Positions 8,849-17,740 of a stretch of DNA of 64,000 nt are shown here, one piece after another (positions within the stretch are counted from its first letter, which is position 1; each line of letters starts with the position of its first letter). Origin of the DNA: Polynucleobacter sp. TUM22923 (lineage in GTDB: Bacteria > Pseudomonadota > Gammaproteobacteria > Burkholderiales > Burkholderiaceae); the NCBI RefSeq assembly GCF_030295705.1, contig NZ_AP027274.1:1364001-1428000 (forward strand). The letters run 5' to 3'. The position numbers and the translations under genes are program-made. Under the pieces are notes generated by a model that ran no database searches, was not told the origin of the DNA, and saw nothing but the letters and a program-made list of their open reading frames with translations.

Positions 8849-9832
8849 ATGAAATCTCTCAAAATCGGCATTATCGGTGCTGGTATCGCAGGACTCTCTT
8901 GCGCCCATCAACTCACACTAGCAGGACATGAAGTAGTCATCTTCGATAAAAGTCATGGGGTAGGTGGACGCATGAGCCACCGGAATTACGAAAAATGGGG
9001 CGCCGATCACGGAGCTCAATACTTCACTGCAAAAGATCCTCTTTTTTCTGAAGAGGTGCAGCAGTGGATTCAGGCTGGAGTTGCCAGTCCTTGGTTAGGT
9101 AAGATCGTCAGCTACACCCATGGTGAGACTATAGACTCGGATCCCGCCAAAAAAAGATTTGTTGGCGTACCAGAAATGACTTCCCCCGCTAAGTATCTAG
9201 CGAAAAATGTAGCGCTTGAACTTTCTCAGACTATTACAGAAATTACCAAGACAGATGGTTATTGGGAAGTTTCCTCAAAAGAATCTGGTGCACTAGCTCA
9301 TCAGTTTGATTTTATGATCTGCGCTATTCCTCCAGCCCAAGCGAAGAACCTCGTTGCGAAAAACTCACAGAACCTCCAAACGATGTGCAGTGAAGTCAAG
9401 ATGCTGCCCTGCTGGACTTTTTTGGCCTACCTTAAAAATCCTTTAACGCTTGATTTTGATGGTGCTTTTATTAACGACCATATTTTCTCTTGGATCGCTA
9501 GAGACAATACAAAACCAGAACGCTCAAGATACGAAACTTGGGTGGCCCAGGCCAATCCCGCTTGGTCTGAAGAGCATCTCGAACTCAGCCACTATGAAGT
9601 AGAGCCTTTATTGATAGAGGCTTTCCAAAATTTAACAGGTGCTGAATGTGACTTGTATCAAACGCACCTATGGCGTTACGCTAAATTAGAAAATGAAAGC
9701 CATTCAAACTATGGTTTAGATGCACAAAATCAACTCGCACTTTGTGGAGACTGGTTAAGAACGTCCACAGTAGAGGGGGCATGGATGAGCGGCTTTCATC
9801 TAGCTAAGGCTGTGAATCGAATGTATTCTTAA
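8849..9832 (+). CDS. FAD-dependent oxidoreductase, renalase-like
   Basis: This 327-residue flavoprotein begins with a dinucleotide-binding motif IGIIGAGIAGLSCAHQL, then DKSHGVGGRMSHR and WGADHGAQYFTAKDP. That order is characteristic of the renalase-like branch of the amine-oxidase superfamily. The C-terminal FAD segment LALCGDWLRTSTVEGAWMSG is intact. Bacterial renalases oxidise isomeric dihydronicotinamides, but equivalence is not proven here. No signal peptide. Confidence 0.83.
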   Translation: MKSLKIGIIGAGIAGLSCAHQLTLAGHEVVIFDKSHGVGGRMSHRNYEKWGADHGAQYFTAKDPLFSEEVQQWIQAGVASPWLGKIVSYTHGETIDSDPAKKRFVGVPEMTSPAKYLAKNVALELSQTITEITKTDGYWEVSSKESGALAHQFDFMICAIPPAQAKNLVAKNSQNLQTMCSEVKMLPCWTFLAYLKNPLTLDFDGAFINDHIFSWIARDNTKPERSRYETWVAQANPAWSEEHLELSHYEVEPLLIEAFQNLTGAECDLYQTHLWRYAKLENESHSNYGLDAQNQLALCGDWLRTSTVEGAWMSGFHLAKAVNRMYS

Positions 9833-9859
9833 GGCGTATGTCAGCGCCCTTTTCTAATA

Positions 9860-11281
9860 ATGAAAACCCCATCAGACGATTTTCCAGAAATTGCTTTTGT
9901 TGATATAGAAACAACCGGGTCTAATTTTGAGCGGGATCGCATCACAGAAGTTGGAATCGTCACACTACACAACGGTGAAGTAGATGTTTGGGAGCAACTC
10001 ATAAACCCAGAGACATTTATTCCAAGCAATATTCAAGCGCTTACCGGTATCCGGCCTGATATGGTGGCCAATGCTCCAAACTTTGAAGAAATCAGTCGCG
10101 CATTATCTAAAAAATTAGAGGGGAAGATTTTTGTTGCTCACAATGCCCGCTTTGATTATGGATTCTTAAAGGCATCCTTCAAGCGCGTGGGGATTGACTT
10201 CAAACCCAAAGTACTGTGTACCGTCAAGCTGTCACGTAAGCTTTTTCCAAATCAAGTAAGACATAACCTAGATACCTTAATCCAGGCTCATCAACTGAAA
10301 GTGAGCAGTCGTCACCGCGCCCTAGGAGATGCTGATTTATTACTGCAATTTTGGAATTGCTGTATCAGCAAGCTAGGCTCAGAAGAGCTCTACGGTGCCG
10401 CTCAATCTTTATTGGGAAACTCAAGCCTACCTAGCCATATTGATCCAGATCTCATGAATCTATTACCTGAAAAACCTGGGGTCTATATTTTTTACGGTGA
10501 AAATAAAATGCCAATCTATATTGGCAAAAGTATTTCGATTCGTACCCGCGTATTGAGCCATTTTCAAAGCGCCCTTTCTAAACGAAAAGAAATGAACTTA
10601 GCCATGCAAGTAAGGGACATTGACTGGATCGAGACAGCCGGTGAAATTGGTGCTCTGTTACTAGAATCCAAGCTCATCAAGGAGCGATTGCCCACGCTGA
10701 ATGTCAAGTTAAGAAGATCCAAGGATTTATGTGCCTGGCAATTAACTACCAATTCTGCTGGTGTCCTCATTCCAGAGTTGGTAACCCACCATCAACTGAA
10801 GCCCGGAAGACAAGATAACCTTTTTGGACTTTTTTACAGTCGGCGTGAGGCAAAAATAATGCTCAGTTCGATAGCTGAGCGAAATCACTTATGCCTTGGC
10901 CTGCTAGGCCTTGAAAAGCTTACAAAAGATCAACCCTGCTTTGGGTATCAAGTAAAAAAATGCCAAGGTGCCTGTATTGCCAAAGAATCATATGAAATAC
11001 ACAACATTAAACTTGCTACGGTTCTTGAGAAATTCAAGGTAGCCCACTGGACTTATCAGGGACCAATTGGCATCCAAGAGGGGAATGTGGTTCATATCAT
11101 TGATCACTGGTGCTATTTAGGTACCGCCATGAATGAAGAAGAAATTGCAGAATTATTAGAATCTGGTGAACCTGAGTTTGATCTGGATATCTACAAGCTG
11201 ATTCAGAAAAGCTTACGTACCATTGCTAAATCTAGAGTGTTTGAGCTCACTTCTACACTTCATCAAAGACAAGTTGGCTAG
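9860..11281 (+). CDS. DEDDh exonuclease fused to a UvrC-type GIY-YIG domain
   Basis: This 473-residue protein has an N-terminal DnaQ-like 3'-5' exonuclease: FVDIETTGSN (DED motif I), HNARFDYGFL and HRALGDADLLLQFW (residues about 9-170). A UvrC-like GIY-YIG nuclease follows (PGVYIFYGENKMPIYIGKS, LIESK-like LLLESKLIKERLPTLN, residues about 205-290). The C-terminal third has the Cys pair of CFGYQVKKCQGACI. This architecture is known in Burkholderiales and Gram-positives as an epsilon-like/Cho-like fusion of unclear role in DNA repair. It lacks the UvrC UVR and RNase H parts. Confidence 0.87.
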   Translation: MKTPSDDFPEIAFVDIETTGSNFERDRITEVGIVTLHNGEVDVWEQLINPETFIPSNIQALTGIRPDMVANAPNFEEISRALSKKLEGKIFVAHNARFDYGFLKASFKRVGIDFKPKVLCTVKLSRKLFPNQVRHNLDTLIQAHQLKVSSRHRALGDADLLLQFWNCCISKLGSEELYGAAQSLLGNSSLPSHIDPDLMNLLPEKPGVYIFYGENKMPIYIGKSISIRTRVLSHFQSALSKRKEMNLAMQVRDIDWIETAGEIGALLLESKLIKERLPTLNVKLRRSKDLCAWQLTTNSAGVLIPELVTHHQLKPGRQDNLFGLFYSRREAKIMLSSIAERNHLCLGLLGLEKLTKDQPCFGYQVKKCQGACIAKESYEIHNIKLATVLEKFKVAHWTYQGPIGIQEGNVVHIIDHWCYLGTAMNEEEIAELLESGEPEFDLDIYKLIQKSLRTIAKSRVFELTSTLHQRQVG

Positions 11282-11301
11282 GGATAGGTAAGATAGCATT
11301 A

Positions 11302-12330
11302 ATGGCTAGCAAACTCCCCTCTATCCGGAACAAGACTAAAGCTAAGATCAAGTTCAAAATTAATATCGTGACTCCTGCTCCGGTAGGCAGCCTACATGGC
11401 AATCGCATTACTGCCCAGCGCTGGGATAGATTTTTAAAGCAATTAGGCTACTCATCACGAATATCGGAGTCGTGGGCTCAAGGCGATACCGACCTTCTCA
11501 TCGCACTACATGCTTATCGAAGCCATGACTCCATTTTGCGCTTTAAGAAAATCTACCCCCATAAGCCTGTCATTTTGATGATGACGGGGACTGACCTTTA
11601 TCGAGACATCAAACAACATCCTGAGGTACTACTCTCGATGCAGCTAGCAGATAAGATCGTATTACTCCAATCAGCCGCTATGGAAATCATCCCCAAAGCA
11701 TTGCAGCAAAAAGTGCATGTCATTTATCAATCAGTGAAGGCAATTGCGCGTAAGCCGCTCTTAAAGCGGCATTTTCTGGTCAGTGTTATCGGTCATCTTC
11801 GCCCAGAGAAGGATCCTTTTTGCACCGCACGCTGTCTTGTAGAGCTTCCCTCTGAGAGTGTTATCCGCGTTCAGCACTTAGGTAAGGCGATGAGCTCGGA
11901 TATGCGTCAGATGGCAATCAGATATCAAGCCAAGCTCCCCCGTTATGAATGGTTAGACGAAATGAGTCATGCCCAAGCATTGCAAAAACTAGCGCGTAGT
12001 CATCTCATGGTAATTACCAGCCTCATGGAGGGGGGTGCTCATGTTGTATCCGAAGCGATTGCCATTGGGGTGCCGGTAATTGCCTCTGACATTCCTGGAA
12101 ATCGGGGGCTACTAGGCGATTTTTATTCTGCTTACTTCCGTGTGGGTGATGAGAAAGCTTTGGCCGCCTTGCTTCATCGAGCTGAAACTGAGCCTCGGTT
12201 TTATCAATCTCTAGAAAAACAAATTCATGCACGCCAAAGCTTAATAAAGCCTGCTTTTGAGATGCGCTCTATCCAATCCTTGGTCAATTCCGTCTTACTC
12301 GGCACTGGCATAACACACCAAAAAGTGTGA
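11302..12330 (+). CDS. senB: SenB-type selenosugar synthase (TIGR04348 glycosyltransferase)
   Basis: This 342-residue GT-B glycosyltransferase matches the TIGR04348 family now known as SenB. It has NIVTPAPVGSLHGNRITAQR at residues 21-40 and an EGGAHVVSEAIAIGVPVIAS donor-site segment near residue 245. Characterised SenB uses selenophosphate and a UDP-sugar to make a 1-seleno-sugar, the first committed step of selenoneine synthesis. The assignment is supported by senC, senA and egtD on the opposite strand immediately downstream. Its 3' end overlaps egtD tail to tail by 36 bp. A generic GT4 role is the alternative if context is ignored. Confidence 0.87.
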   Translation: MASKLPSIRNKTKAKIKFKINIVTPAPVGSLHGNRITAQRWDRFLKQLGYSSRISESWAQGDTDLLIALHAYRSHDSILRFKKIYPHKPVILMMTGTDLYRDIKQHPEVLLSMQLADKIVLLQSAAMEIIPKALQQKVHVIYQSVKAIARKPLLKRHFLVSVIGHLRPEKDPFCTARCLVELPSESVIRVQHLGKAMSSDMRQMAIRYQAKLPRYEWLDEMSHAQALQKLARSHLMVITSLMEGGAHVVSEAIAIGVPVIASDIPGNRGLLGDFYSAYFRVGDEKALAALLHRAETEPRFYQSLEKQIHARQSLIKPAFEMRSIQSLVNSVLLGTGITHQKV

Positions 12331-13218
12331 GTTTGGATCAGTCCAAGTCTGCACAGTCTTAAAGCCTGCGTCCAAGAGCATCTGTGTAAAACCGGCAATC
12401 GTATATTTATAGCTATTTTCCGTATGAATCAGCTCGCCCTTCTGAAATAACTGCTTCCCACTAGGCCAAGATACCTGGACATCACGTACGGCTCGTAAGT
12501 ACATCTCAATGCGCGAGAGAGATTCATTAAAGATAGCGTGGTGCTCCCAATCACGTACATCAAAGTTGGTATTAATTAATCGATTAATGTGAAGCAACGC
12601 ATTGAGATTAAAGGCTGAGGTCACCCCAAGAGAGTCGTTATAAGCGCGATGCAGTACCTCCCGATCTTTAATCAGATCTACACCAATTAATAGACCGCCA
12701 GCACCTTGACATACCTTAGTGATATTCTCAAAAAATCGTTTTGCGCCCTCAGTGTCAAAATTACCAATAGACGACCCTGGATAAAAGAATGTTTTACGCT
12801 GATTGATGAGATCCGGAAAATCCAAAGGCTGAATTAAGTCAAAGGCCTGTGCCTGCATCTCAATCATTGGAAACCGTTTTTGCAAATCCGCTACTGCAGA
12901 CTCTAAAAACGCTTTAGAAATATCGAGCGCCCGATACTGTTTTGGCTTGATCGAATCAAATAACGCGCTAGCTTTAGCGCAATTTCCTGCGCCGAGGTCT
13001 AGCAGCACGTCGCACCGACCAACGGCAAGCGCAATTGCCTGACTATTGGCCTCCATAATGGACTTCTCAGTACGGCTTGGGTAATACTCATCTAATAAGG
13101 TAATCACCTCAAACAACCGAGAGCCAATGTCGTCATAAAAAAACTTAGGAGAAATCGATGGCGTACTTGCTTGTAGTCCGGAGATAATTTCTTGAGTAGT
13201 GTCTGAAGCTAGAGTCAT
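12295..13218 (-). CDS. egtD: L-histidine N-alpha-methyltransferase (EgtD)
   Basis: This 307-residue SAM-dependent enzyme matches EgtD, which trimethylates histidine to hercynine. Visible landmarks are FYDDIGSRLFEVIT, EYYPSRTE (45-51), the SAM-binding motif LDLGAGNC (73-80), FYPGSSIGNF and the C-terminal FNESLSRIEMYLRA substrate segment. It is the last gene of the senA operon, 6 bp after the second permease gene. No EgtB, EgtA, EgtC or EgtE for ergothioneine is visible in the window, so hercynine is probably made here for selenoneine. Confidence 0.93.
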   Translation of the reverse strand: MTLASDTTQEIISGLQASTPSISPKFFYDDIGSRLFEVITLLDEYYPSRTEKSIMEANSQAIALAVGRCDVLLDLGAGNCAKASALFDSIKPKQYRALDISKAFLESAVADLQKRFPMIEMQAQAFDLIQPLDFPDLINQRKTFFYPGSSIGNFDTEGAKRFFENITKVCQGAGGLLIGVDLIKDREVLHRAYNDSLGVTSAFNLNALLHINRLINTNFDVRDWEHHAIFNESLSRIEMYLRAVRDVQVSWPSGKQLFQKGELIHTENSYKYTIAGFTQMLLDAGFKTVQTWTDPNSHFLVCYASAE

Positions 13219-13224
13219 GATTTA

Positions 13225-14067
13225 TTAACCTAAGTTATGCATTTGTATTCGGCGCAATCGATTGCTGATAGCGTCCACTAAAAAAACTAGCAGCAACATA
13301 GCAATAATTACCGTAGAGGCTTGTGGTTCACGTAGCAAAGATAATTCGTAGAACAGCATTTGCCCTAAACCACCCGCCCCAACAAACCCTAAAATCGTCG
13401 CCATACGGATATTCATTTCCCAACGATAAAGACTATAGGACAGTAGTTGTGGTGCTATGCCCGGGAAAGTAGCGTACAAGAAAGCATCTATGGGTCCTGC
13501 GCCGCTAAGGGTTAATGCATTACTGGCAGCGGGCGGATAATTCTCTAAAGTCTCACCAAATAAACGCCCAAGCACCCCAGTAGTATGCAAAGTCAGGGCA
13601 AGTGTTCCAGCAAATGGACCAAGTCCTACTGCCAATACCATCAAGACTGCCCAAACTAATTCCGGTACAGAGCGCAAGAAATTACACATAAAACGAGCGA
13701 CAACTTTAGCAGGCAACCCAAAGCGCCCTGCCACTGGCAATGCTAGGCCGATACTGAGCACAGCAGCGGTCAGGGTGGCTAAGGCAGAAATAGCAATCGT
13801 TTCTAAAAAACCCGCCCCAATCTTCTTTAAGAAATCATCACTAAGGTCTGGCGGGAAAAAACGCCCTACAAATTCAAATAGGCTACTCAATGCTTCACTG
13901 GTAAATAAAGCAGCCGGATTAAGCGAGAGATACATAAAACTTAGTACCGTTAAACCCAAGATAAGAGCCAAGGTAATCAGGCATCGGATGCAATACTGAC
14001 GGGCAGGCTTAGCACCAATTGAATGGATGGCTGTTTTCATCGTTTCACTATTGACCTGCATCTTCAT
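13225..14067 (-). CDS. PhnE-like ABC permease, second copy (putative selenium uptake)
   Basis: This 280-residue membrane protein has about six helices and the binding-protein-dependent permease (EAA-type) signature near VGAGGLGQMLFYELSL. The ordering PELVWAVLMVLAVGLGPFAGTLAL is typical of PhnE, the phosphonate permease family. It overlaps the preceding paralogous permease by 4 bp and lies directly before egtD. Because the operon makes selenoneine, I infer transport of a selenium oxyanion rather than phosphonate. This is inference from context, and no phosphonate-degradation gene is nearby. Confidence 0.8.
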   Translation of the reverse strand: MKMQVNSETMKTAIHSIGAKPARQYCIRCLITLALILGLTVLSFMYLSLNPAALFTSEALSSLFEFVGRFFPPDLSDDFLKKIGAGFLETIAISALATLTAAVLSIGLALPVAGRFGLPAKVVARFMCNFLRSVPELVWAVLMVLAVGLGPFAGTLALTLHTTGVLGRLFGETLENYPPAASNALTLSGAGPIDAFLYATFPGIAPQLLSYSLYRWEMNIRMATILGFVGAGGLGQMLFYELSLLREPQASTVIIAMLLLVFLVDAISNRLRRIQMHNLG

Positions 14068-14906
14068 TCGAGCTGCTTTCGAATAAACAAGCTTATGTAG
14101 TCAGCCAACAGGACAAGACCCAGAAAAACTATCAGGATAGTGGAGACCTCGCCACCGTTCAGCATCTTCATCGACTGATCCATCAACTGCCCAAGACCGC
14201 CTGCTCCTACAAAACCCATAATGACAGAGGCCCTGACGGCACACTCCCAACGATAAACTGTGTAAGAAGCTAATTCCTGCGCACAGCCTGGCAACATTCC
14301 ATAAAAGAACGCCACTAAGCGACCCCCACCAGCCAATAAGATCGCCCTTGCTGGCAAAGTATTGCCTGACTCTAAAATCTCAGAATAGACCTTAGCCAAC
14401 ATACCGCCATAAGTAATCGCAATAGCTAATACCCCAGCAATGGGGCCTAGTCCAAAAATTCTCACTAACAACAAAGCCCAAACAATCTCCGGAATTCCCC
14501 GCAACACCAACATCAAAAAGCGCGCAAACCAGCGAACACCTTGCGCAAGAGGATGATGCGAGGCAGGGCCAATTCTAGAAATGGATAGGCTATAAGAAAT
14601 AATCAATCCTAAAGGCGCCGCTATCACTAACGCTAAAGCGATACCTGCTGTCGCCATTGCTAAGGTTTGGATCGTTGCCGTCAACACTAATTCTAAAAAA
14701 TCTACCCGTAGATTGGGTGGAAAGAATTGAATTAGAAAATCACCGAACACGCGAATATTATTAGGGTCCAGTAGCAACAAGGGATTGAACTGCGCCAACT
14801 GCAACATGGGCCACAGCAAGCAGATTCCTACGGCTATGCCCAAAAAGCGATAGGGGGCAGCAGGATCTAGAGTGCCCAGGAAAGAGCGAGTTACTGTGAT
14901 CGCCAT
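14064..14906 (-). CDS. PhnE-like ABC permease, first copy (putative selenium uptake)
   Basis: This 280-residue permease is paralogous to the next gene. It shares the PEIVWALLLVRIFGLGPIAGVLAIAI and MGFVGAGGLGQLMDQ motifs and the N-terminal FFPPNLRVDFLE loop (FFPPDLSDDFLK in the partner). The pair presumably forms a heterodimeric channel. The start ATG at 14906 lies 12 bp after the ATPase gene. Phosphonate-type transporters often have duplicated phnE, so duplication alone is not diagnostic of substrate. Confidence 0.82.
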   Translation of the reverse strand: MAITVTRSFLGTLDPAAPYRFLGIAVGICLLWPMLQLAQFNPLLLLDPNNIRVFGDFLIQFFPPNLRVDFLELVLTATIQTLAMATAGIALALVIAAPLGLIISYSLSISRIGPASHHPLAQGVRWFARFLMLVLRGIPEIVWALLLVRIFGLGPIAGVLAIAITYGGMLAKVYSEILESGNTLPARAILLAGGGRLVAFFYGMLPGCAQELASYTVYRWECAVRASVIMGFVGAGGLGQLMDQSMKMLNGGEVSTILIVFLGLVLLADYISLFIRKQLE

Positions 14907-14918
14907 AATGCGGGCTCT

Positions 14919-15698
14919 TTAAGTAATGGCGGGGTGATTTTGCATCGGAAGCATCCCCATTTCAGAGGAATACAGTTCTTTGAGTAAGTCTTGAGTTACT
15001 TTCTCAGCAGGAAGATCAAAGGCAATCTCACCATTGCGGATACCAATGATGCGAGGAAACCAACGCAGTGCTATATCTACAGCATGCAAACTAGCCACTA
15101 GAGTAATCTTTCTCTCCTTGGCCTCATTCATCAGCTCACTAATAATGAGATCCGATAGAACAGGATCCATAGCGGATATTGGCTCATCCGCCAAGAGCAG
15201 ATCAGGTCCTTGATATAAGGCTCTTGCCACCCCTACCCTTTGCAATTGGCCGCCTGATAAACAATCACACCGCTCAAATAACCGATCCGACAAATCTAAT
15301 CGCTCTAGGCACGCACGGGCACCAGCGATATCGAAGGGATAGATCAGGGAAACGATGGATTTCCATAGCGGCCATTGACCGAGACGACCCGCCAAAATCG
15401 CCGTTATCACACGCTGACGTGATGGAATGGGTGGAGCCTGATGAACTAAGCCAATGCGTGAACGCAGTCGCTTGAGTTCACCAATTGACAAGCCCCATGG
15501 ATTCTTCCCATCGAGCGCTACAGAGCCCCCAGTTGGCTTTAAAGCAGTGGCTAAGATATTGAGTAAAGATGTCTTACCCGAGCCCGATGCCCCAATAACG
15601 GCAATGCACTCCCCAGCTTTAGCCGAAAGAGTGATGCTCTTGAGAGCCTGGACGCCATTTGTATGCTGAAAACTGAGTTGCTGTACTGAAAAATCCAT
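14919..15698 (-). CDS. PhnC-like ABC ATPase (putative selenium uptake)
   Basis: This 259-residue ATP-binding subunit has Walker [10 protein letters not shown] (36-44), ABC signature [17 protein letters not shown], Walker [10 protein letters not shown] and an H-loop in LVASLHAVD. The sequence is closest in style to PhnC. It is the motor of the importer formed with the two permeases and the binding protein in the same operon, here inferred to feed selenium to SelD/SenC. Confidence 0.87.
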   Translation of the reverse strand: MDFSVQQLSFQHTNGVQALKSITLSAKAGECIAVIGASGSGKTSLLNILATALKPTGGSVALDGKNPWGLSIGELKRLRSRIGLVHQAPPIPSRQRVITAILAGRLGQWPLWKSIVSLIYPFDIAGARACLERLDLSDRLFERCDCLSGGQLQRVGVARALYQGPDLLLADEPISAMDPVLSDLIISELMNEAKERKITLVASLHAVDIALRWFPRIIGIRNGEIAFDLPAEKVTQDLLKELYSSEMGMLPMQNHPAIT

Positions 15699-15743
15699 TT
15701 GCTTATTTAACTTTTTCTGAATTACTTACTAAGCTCACTGGAG

Positions 15744-16601
15744 TTATTTAATTAAACCAGCAGAGCGCGCAGCTTTTTCAATATCGTCATAGTTTGAAGA
15801 CTTGGTAGTCACATACTTAGTCGCACGCTGTAAGTCCATTAACTCTTTATAACTAGGATTGCTGGCTTCTAATTTTAAGAATGCATTGCTAATTTTTTTG
15901 ACCAGTGCAGGATCCAGATCTCCGCGAACAGTCCAGTTGTAATCAAAATAAGTTGGCGTTGTAGAAAGCACCTTTACTTTCAACGCATTGGGATTTTTTG
16001 ACTCTAGCAATTTATCCCAAACAGAGATGTTCAATGCGCCAACATCTGCTTTGCCACTAGCCACAAACGCTACGGTTGCATCGTGTGCACCTGAGAAAGC
16101 AATATTCTTAAAATCTTTATCTGGGTTAACACCAGCTTGCATTAGGAAATAGCGTGGCATTAGGTGGCCAGAGGTCGATGATGGCGAACCAAAAGCAATA
16201 GTACTTCCCTTAAGCTCAGGCAAAGTCTTGACAGTGCTGTCAGCTGGGACGATGAACACACTTCTGAATTTTTCATCTTCTACGCGTTGGATAATCGGTA
16301 ATGCTGTTCCATTTGTTCTGATTTTTGTCTGAACATAAGTAAAGCCACCAAGCCAAGCCATATCAATTTTTTTAGTTGCCAAAGACTCGACAACAGCGGC
16401 GTAGTCAGTCACAGGAGTGAACTCCACCTTCATCCCAGTCTCTGCTGCTAGATAATCACCCAAAGGCTTAAATTTGCGCTGTAGTTCTGTTGGCGCCTCA
16501 TCCGGAATAGCAGAGATTCGCAAAACATTTTGGGCGTTTGCCTGTAAACCCATTACACCAAAAATAAAACAAGCGGCAGCACATCGAAGAATCGTTTTCA
16601 T
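15744..16601 (-). CDS. PhnD-like periplasmic binding protein (putative selenium oxyanion receptor)
   Basis: This 285-residue exported protein has a signal peptide ending at ANA. Its mature part is of the PhnD/PtxB type: LRISAIPDEAPTELQRKFKPL, YAAVVESLATKKIDMAWLGGFTYVQ, then FGSPSSTSGHLMPRYFL and FSGAHDATVAFVASGKADVG. I chose the ATG at 16601; an in-frame TTG at 16613 is the alternative. PhnD-like proteins lying beside selD are known as putative selenate-type receptors. The position here, between the ATPase and selD/senC genes, fits that idea, but ligand identity is inferred. Confidence 0.83.
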   Translation of the reverse strand: MKTILRCAAACFIFGVMGLQANAQNVLRISAIPDEAPTELQRKFKPLGDYLAAETGMKVEFTPVTDYAAVVESLATKKIDMAWLGGFTYVQTKIRTNGTALPIIQRVEDEKFRSVFIVPADSTVKTLPELKGSTIAFGSPSSTSGHLMPRYFLMQAGVNPDKDFKNIAFSGAHDATVAFVASGKADVGALNISVWDKLLESKNPNALKVKVLSTTPTYFDYNWTVRGDLDPALVKKISNAFLKLEASNPSYKELMDLQRATKYVTTKSSNYDDIEKAARSAGLIK

Positions 16602-16651
16602 ATCAATTTCCAATTTCTAAAAAATTTAAATAAAAGTAAAAAACTAAAAAA

Positions 16652-17692
16652 TTACGCGACCGAGACCCCAGATCCCGAAATGAACTGGCCAATCTTTTTC
16701 GCACTATTAAATCCACCAGCCTGCAAAATAGATAGCACTTCTGCTTCTGCTTCTGGCGCACAAGAAATCAACAATCCACCGCTGGTCTGGGGATCCGTCA
16801 AGACGTTCTGTTGCCATAGTGCGATATGCTGAGCTAGCTTCACCTCAGCTCCAAATCCAATCCAATTACGAGTAGACGCCCCTGTATAAATATCTGCCTG
16901 AACTAATTTGACTGCCTCTGCCACTACCGGAATGGCATTCCATTCCAGCTGCGCCTCTAATTTAGCGCCTCTTGCTAGCTCGAGAAGGTGTCCAGCTAAG
17001 CCAAAGCCGGTCACATCCGTTAAGGCATGCACGCTATCGAGCTGAGCCAATGCCACACCTGGTTTATTGAGCTTTGTTGTTAACGCAATCATCTCTTGAT
17101 AACCGGCATCTGAAAGTTTTTCTTGCTTTAATCCAGCAGACAAAATGCCAACCCCTAATGGCTTACTCAAAATAATACTGTCACCTAATTGGGCGCCGCT
17201 ATTACGTTTGAGTTTTTTGGGGTCCACCACGCCAATCGCTACTAAGCCATAAATAGGCTCGACCGTATCAATGGAGTGACCACCCGCAATCATGATGCCG
17301 GCGTCATTACACACAGACTCTCCGCCTGCCGTAATCTGCTGAATTACCTCAAGGGGTAAAACATTGATAGGCATGCCCAATAAGGCAAGCGCAAATAAGG
17401 GCTGAGCGCCCATGGCATAAATATCTGAAATGGCATTGGTTGCTGCAATCCGACCAAACTCAAACGGATCATCAACGATTGGCATAAAAAAGTCGGTAGT
17501 CGCCACAATCGCCTGGTTCTCATTAATCTGATAAACAGCTGCATCTTCGTTATTGTCAGAACCAGCTAGTAAAGCAGCAGGGATATTGCGGATTGGTGAA
17601 GCTTTCAGAATATCACTGAGAACGCCAGGCGCAATTTTGCAGCCACAGCCACCGCCGTGAGATAAAGAGGTAAGACGACCGTTATAGGACAT
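16652..17692 (-). CDS. selD: Selenide, water dikinase (SelD/SenC)
   Basis: This 346-residue enzyme makes selenophosphate from selenide and ATP. The N-terminal catalytic loop GGGCGCK has Cys16, Cys18 and Lys19. It is the Cys form, with no in-frame UGA for selenocysteine. Further landmarks are ATTDFFMPIVDDPFEFGRIA, ATNAISDIYAMGA and IAGGHSIDTVEPIYG. It lies 48 bp downstream of senA and just upstream of the importer. In the sen pathway this gene is called senC. No selA, selB or ybbB (selU) gene is seen in the window, so its local role is selenoneine. Confidence 0.93.
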   Translation of the reverse strand: MSYNGRLTSLSHGGGCGCKIAPGVLSDILKASPIRNIPAALLAGSDNNEDAAVYQINENQAIVATTDFFMPIVDDPFEFGRIAATNAISDIYAMGAQPLFALALLGMPINVLPLEVIQQITAGGESVCNDAGIMIAGGHSIDTVEPIYGLVAIGVVDPKKLKRNSGAQLGDSIILSKPLGVGILSAGLKQEKLSDAGYQEMIALTTKLNKPGVALAQLDSVHALTDVTGFGLAGHLLELARGAKLEAQLEWNAIPVVAEAVKLVQADIYTGASTRNWIGFGAEVKLAQHIALWQQNVLTDPQTSGGLLISCAPEAEAEVLSILQAGGFNSAKKIGQFISGSGVSVA

Positions 17693-17740
17693 AAATATTC
17701 ATTTAATTGAGAGATTGATTAAGGAAGTAGCTTACTCAAT

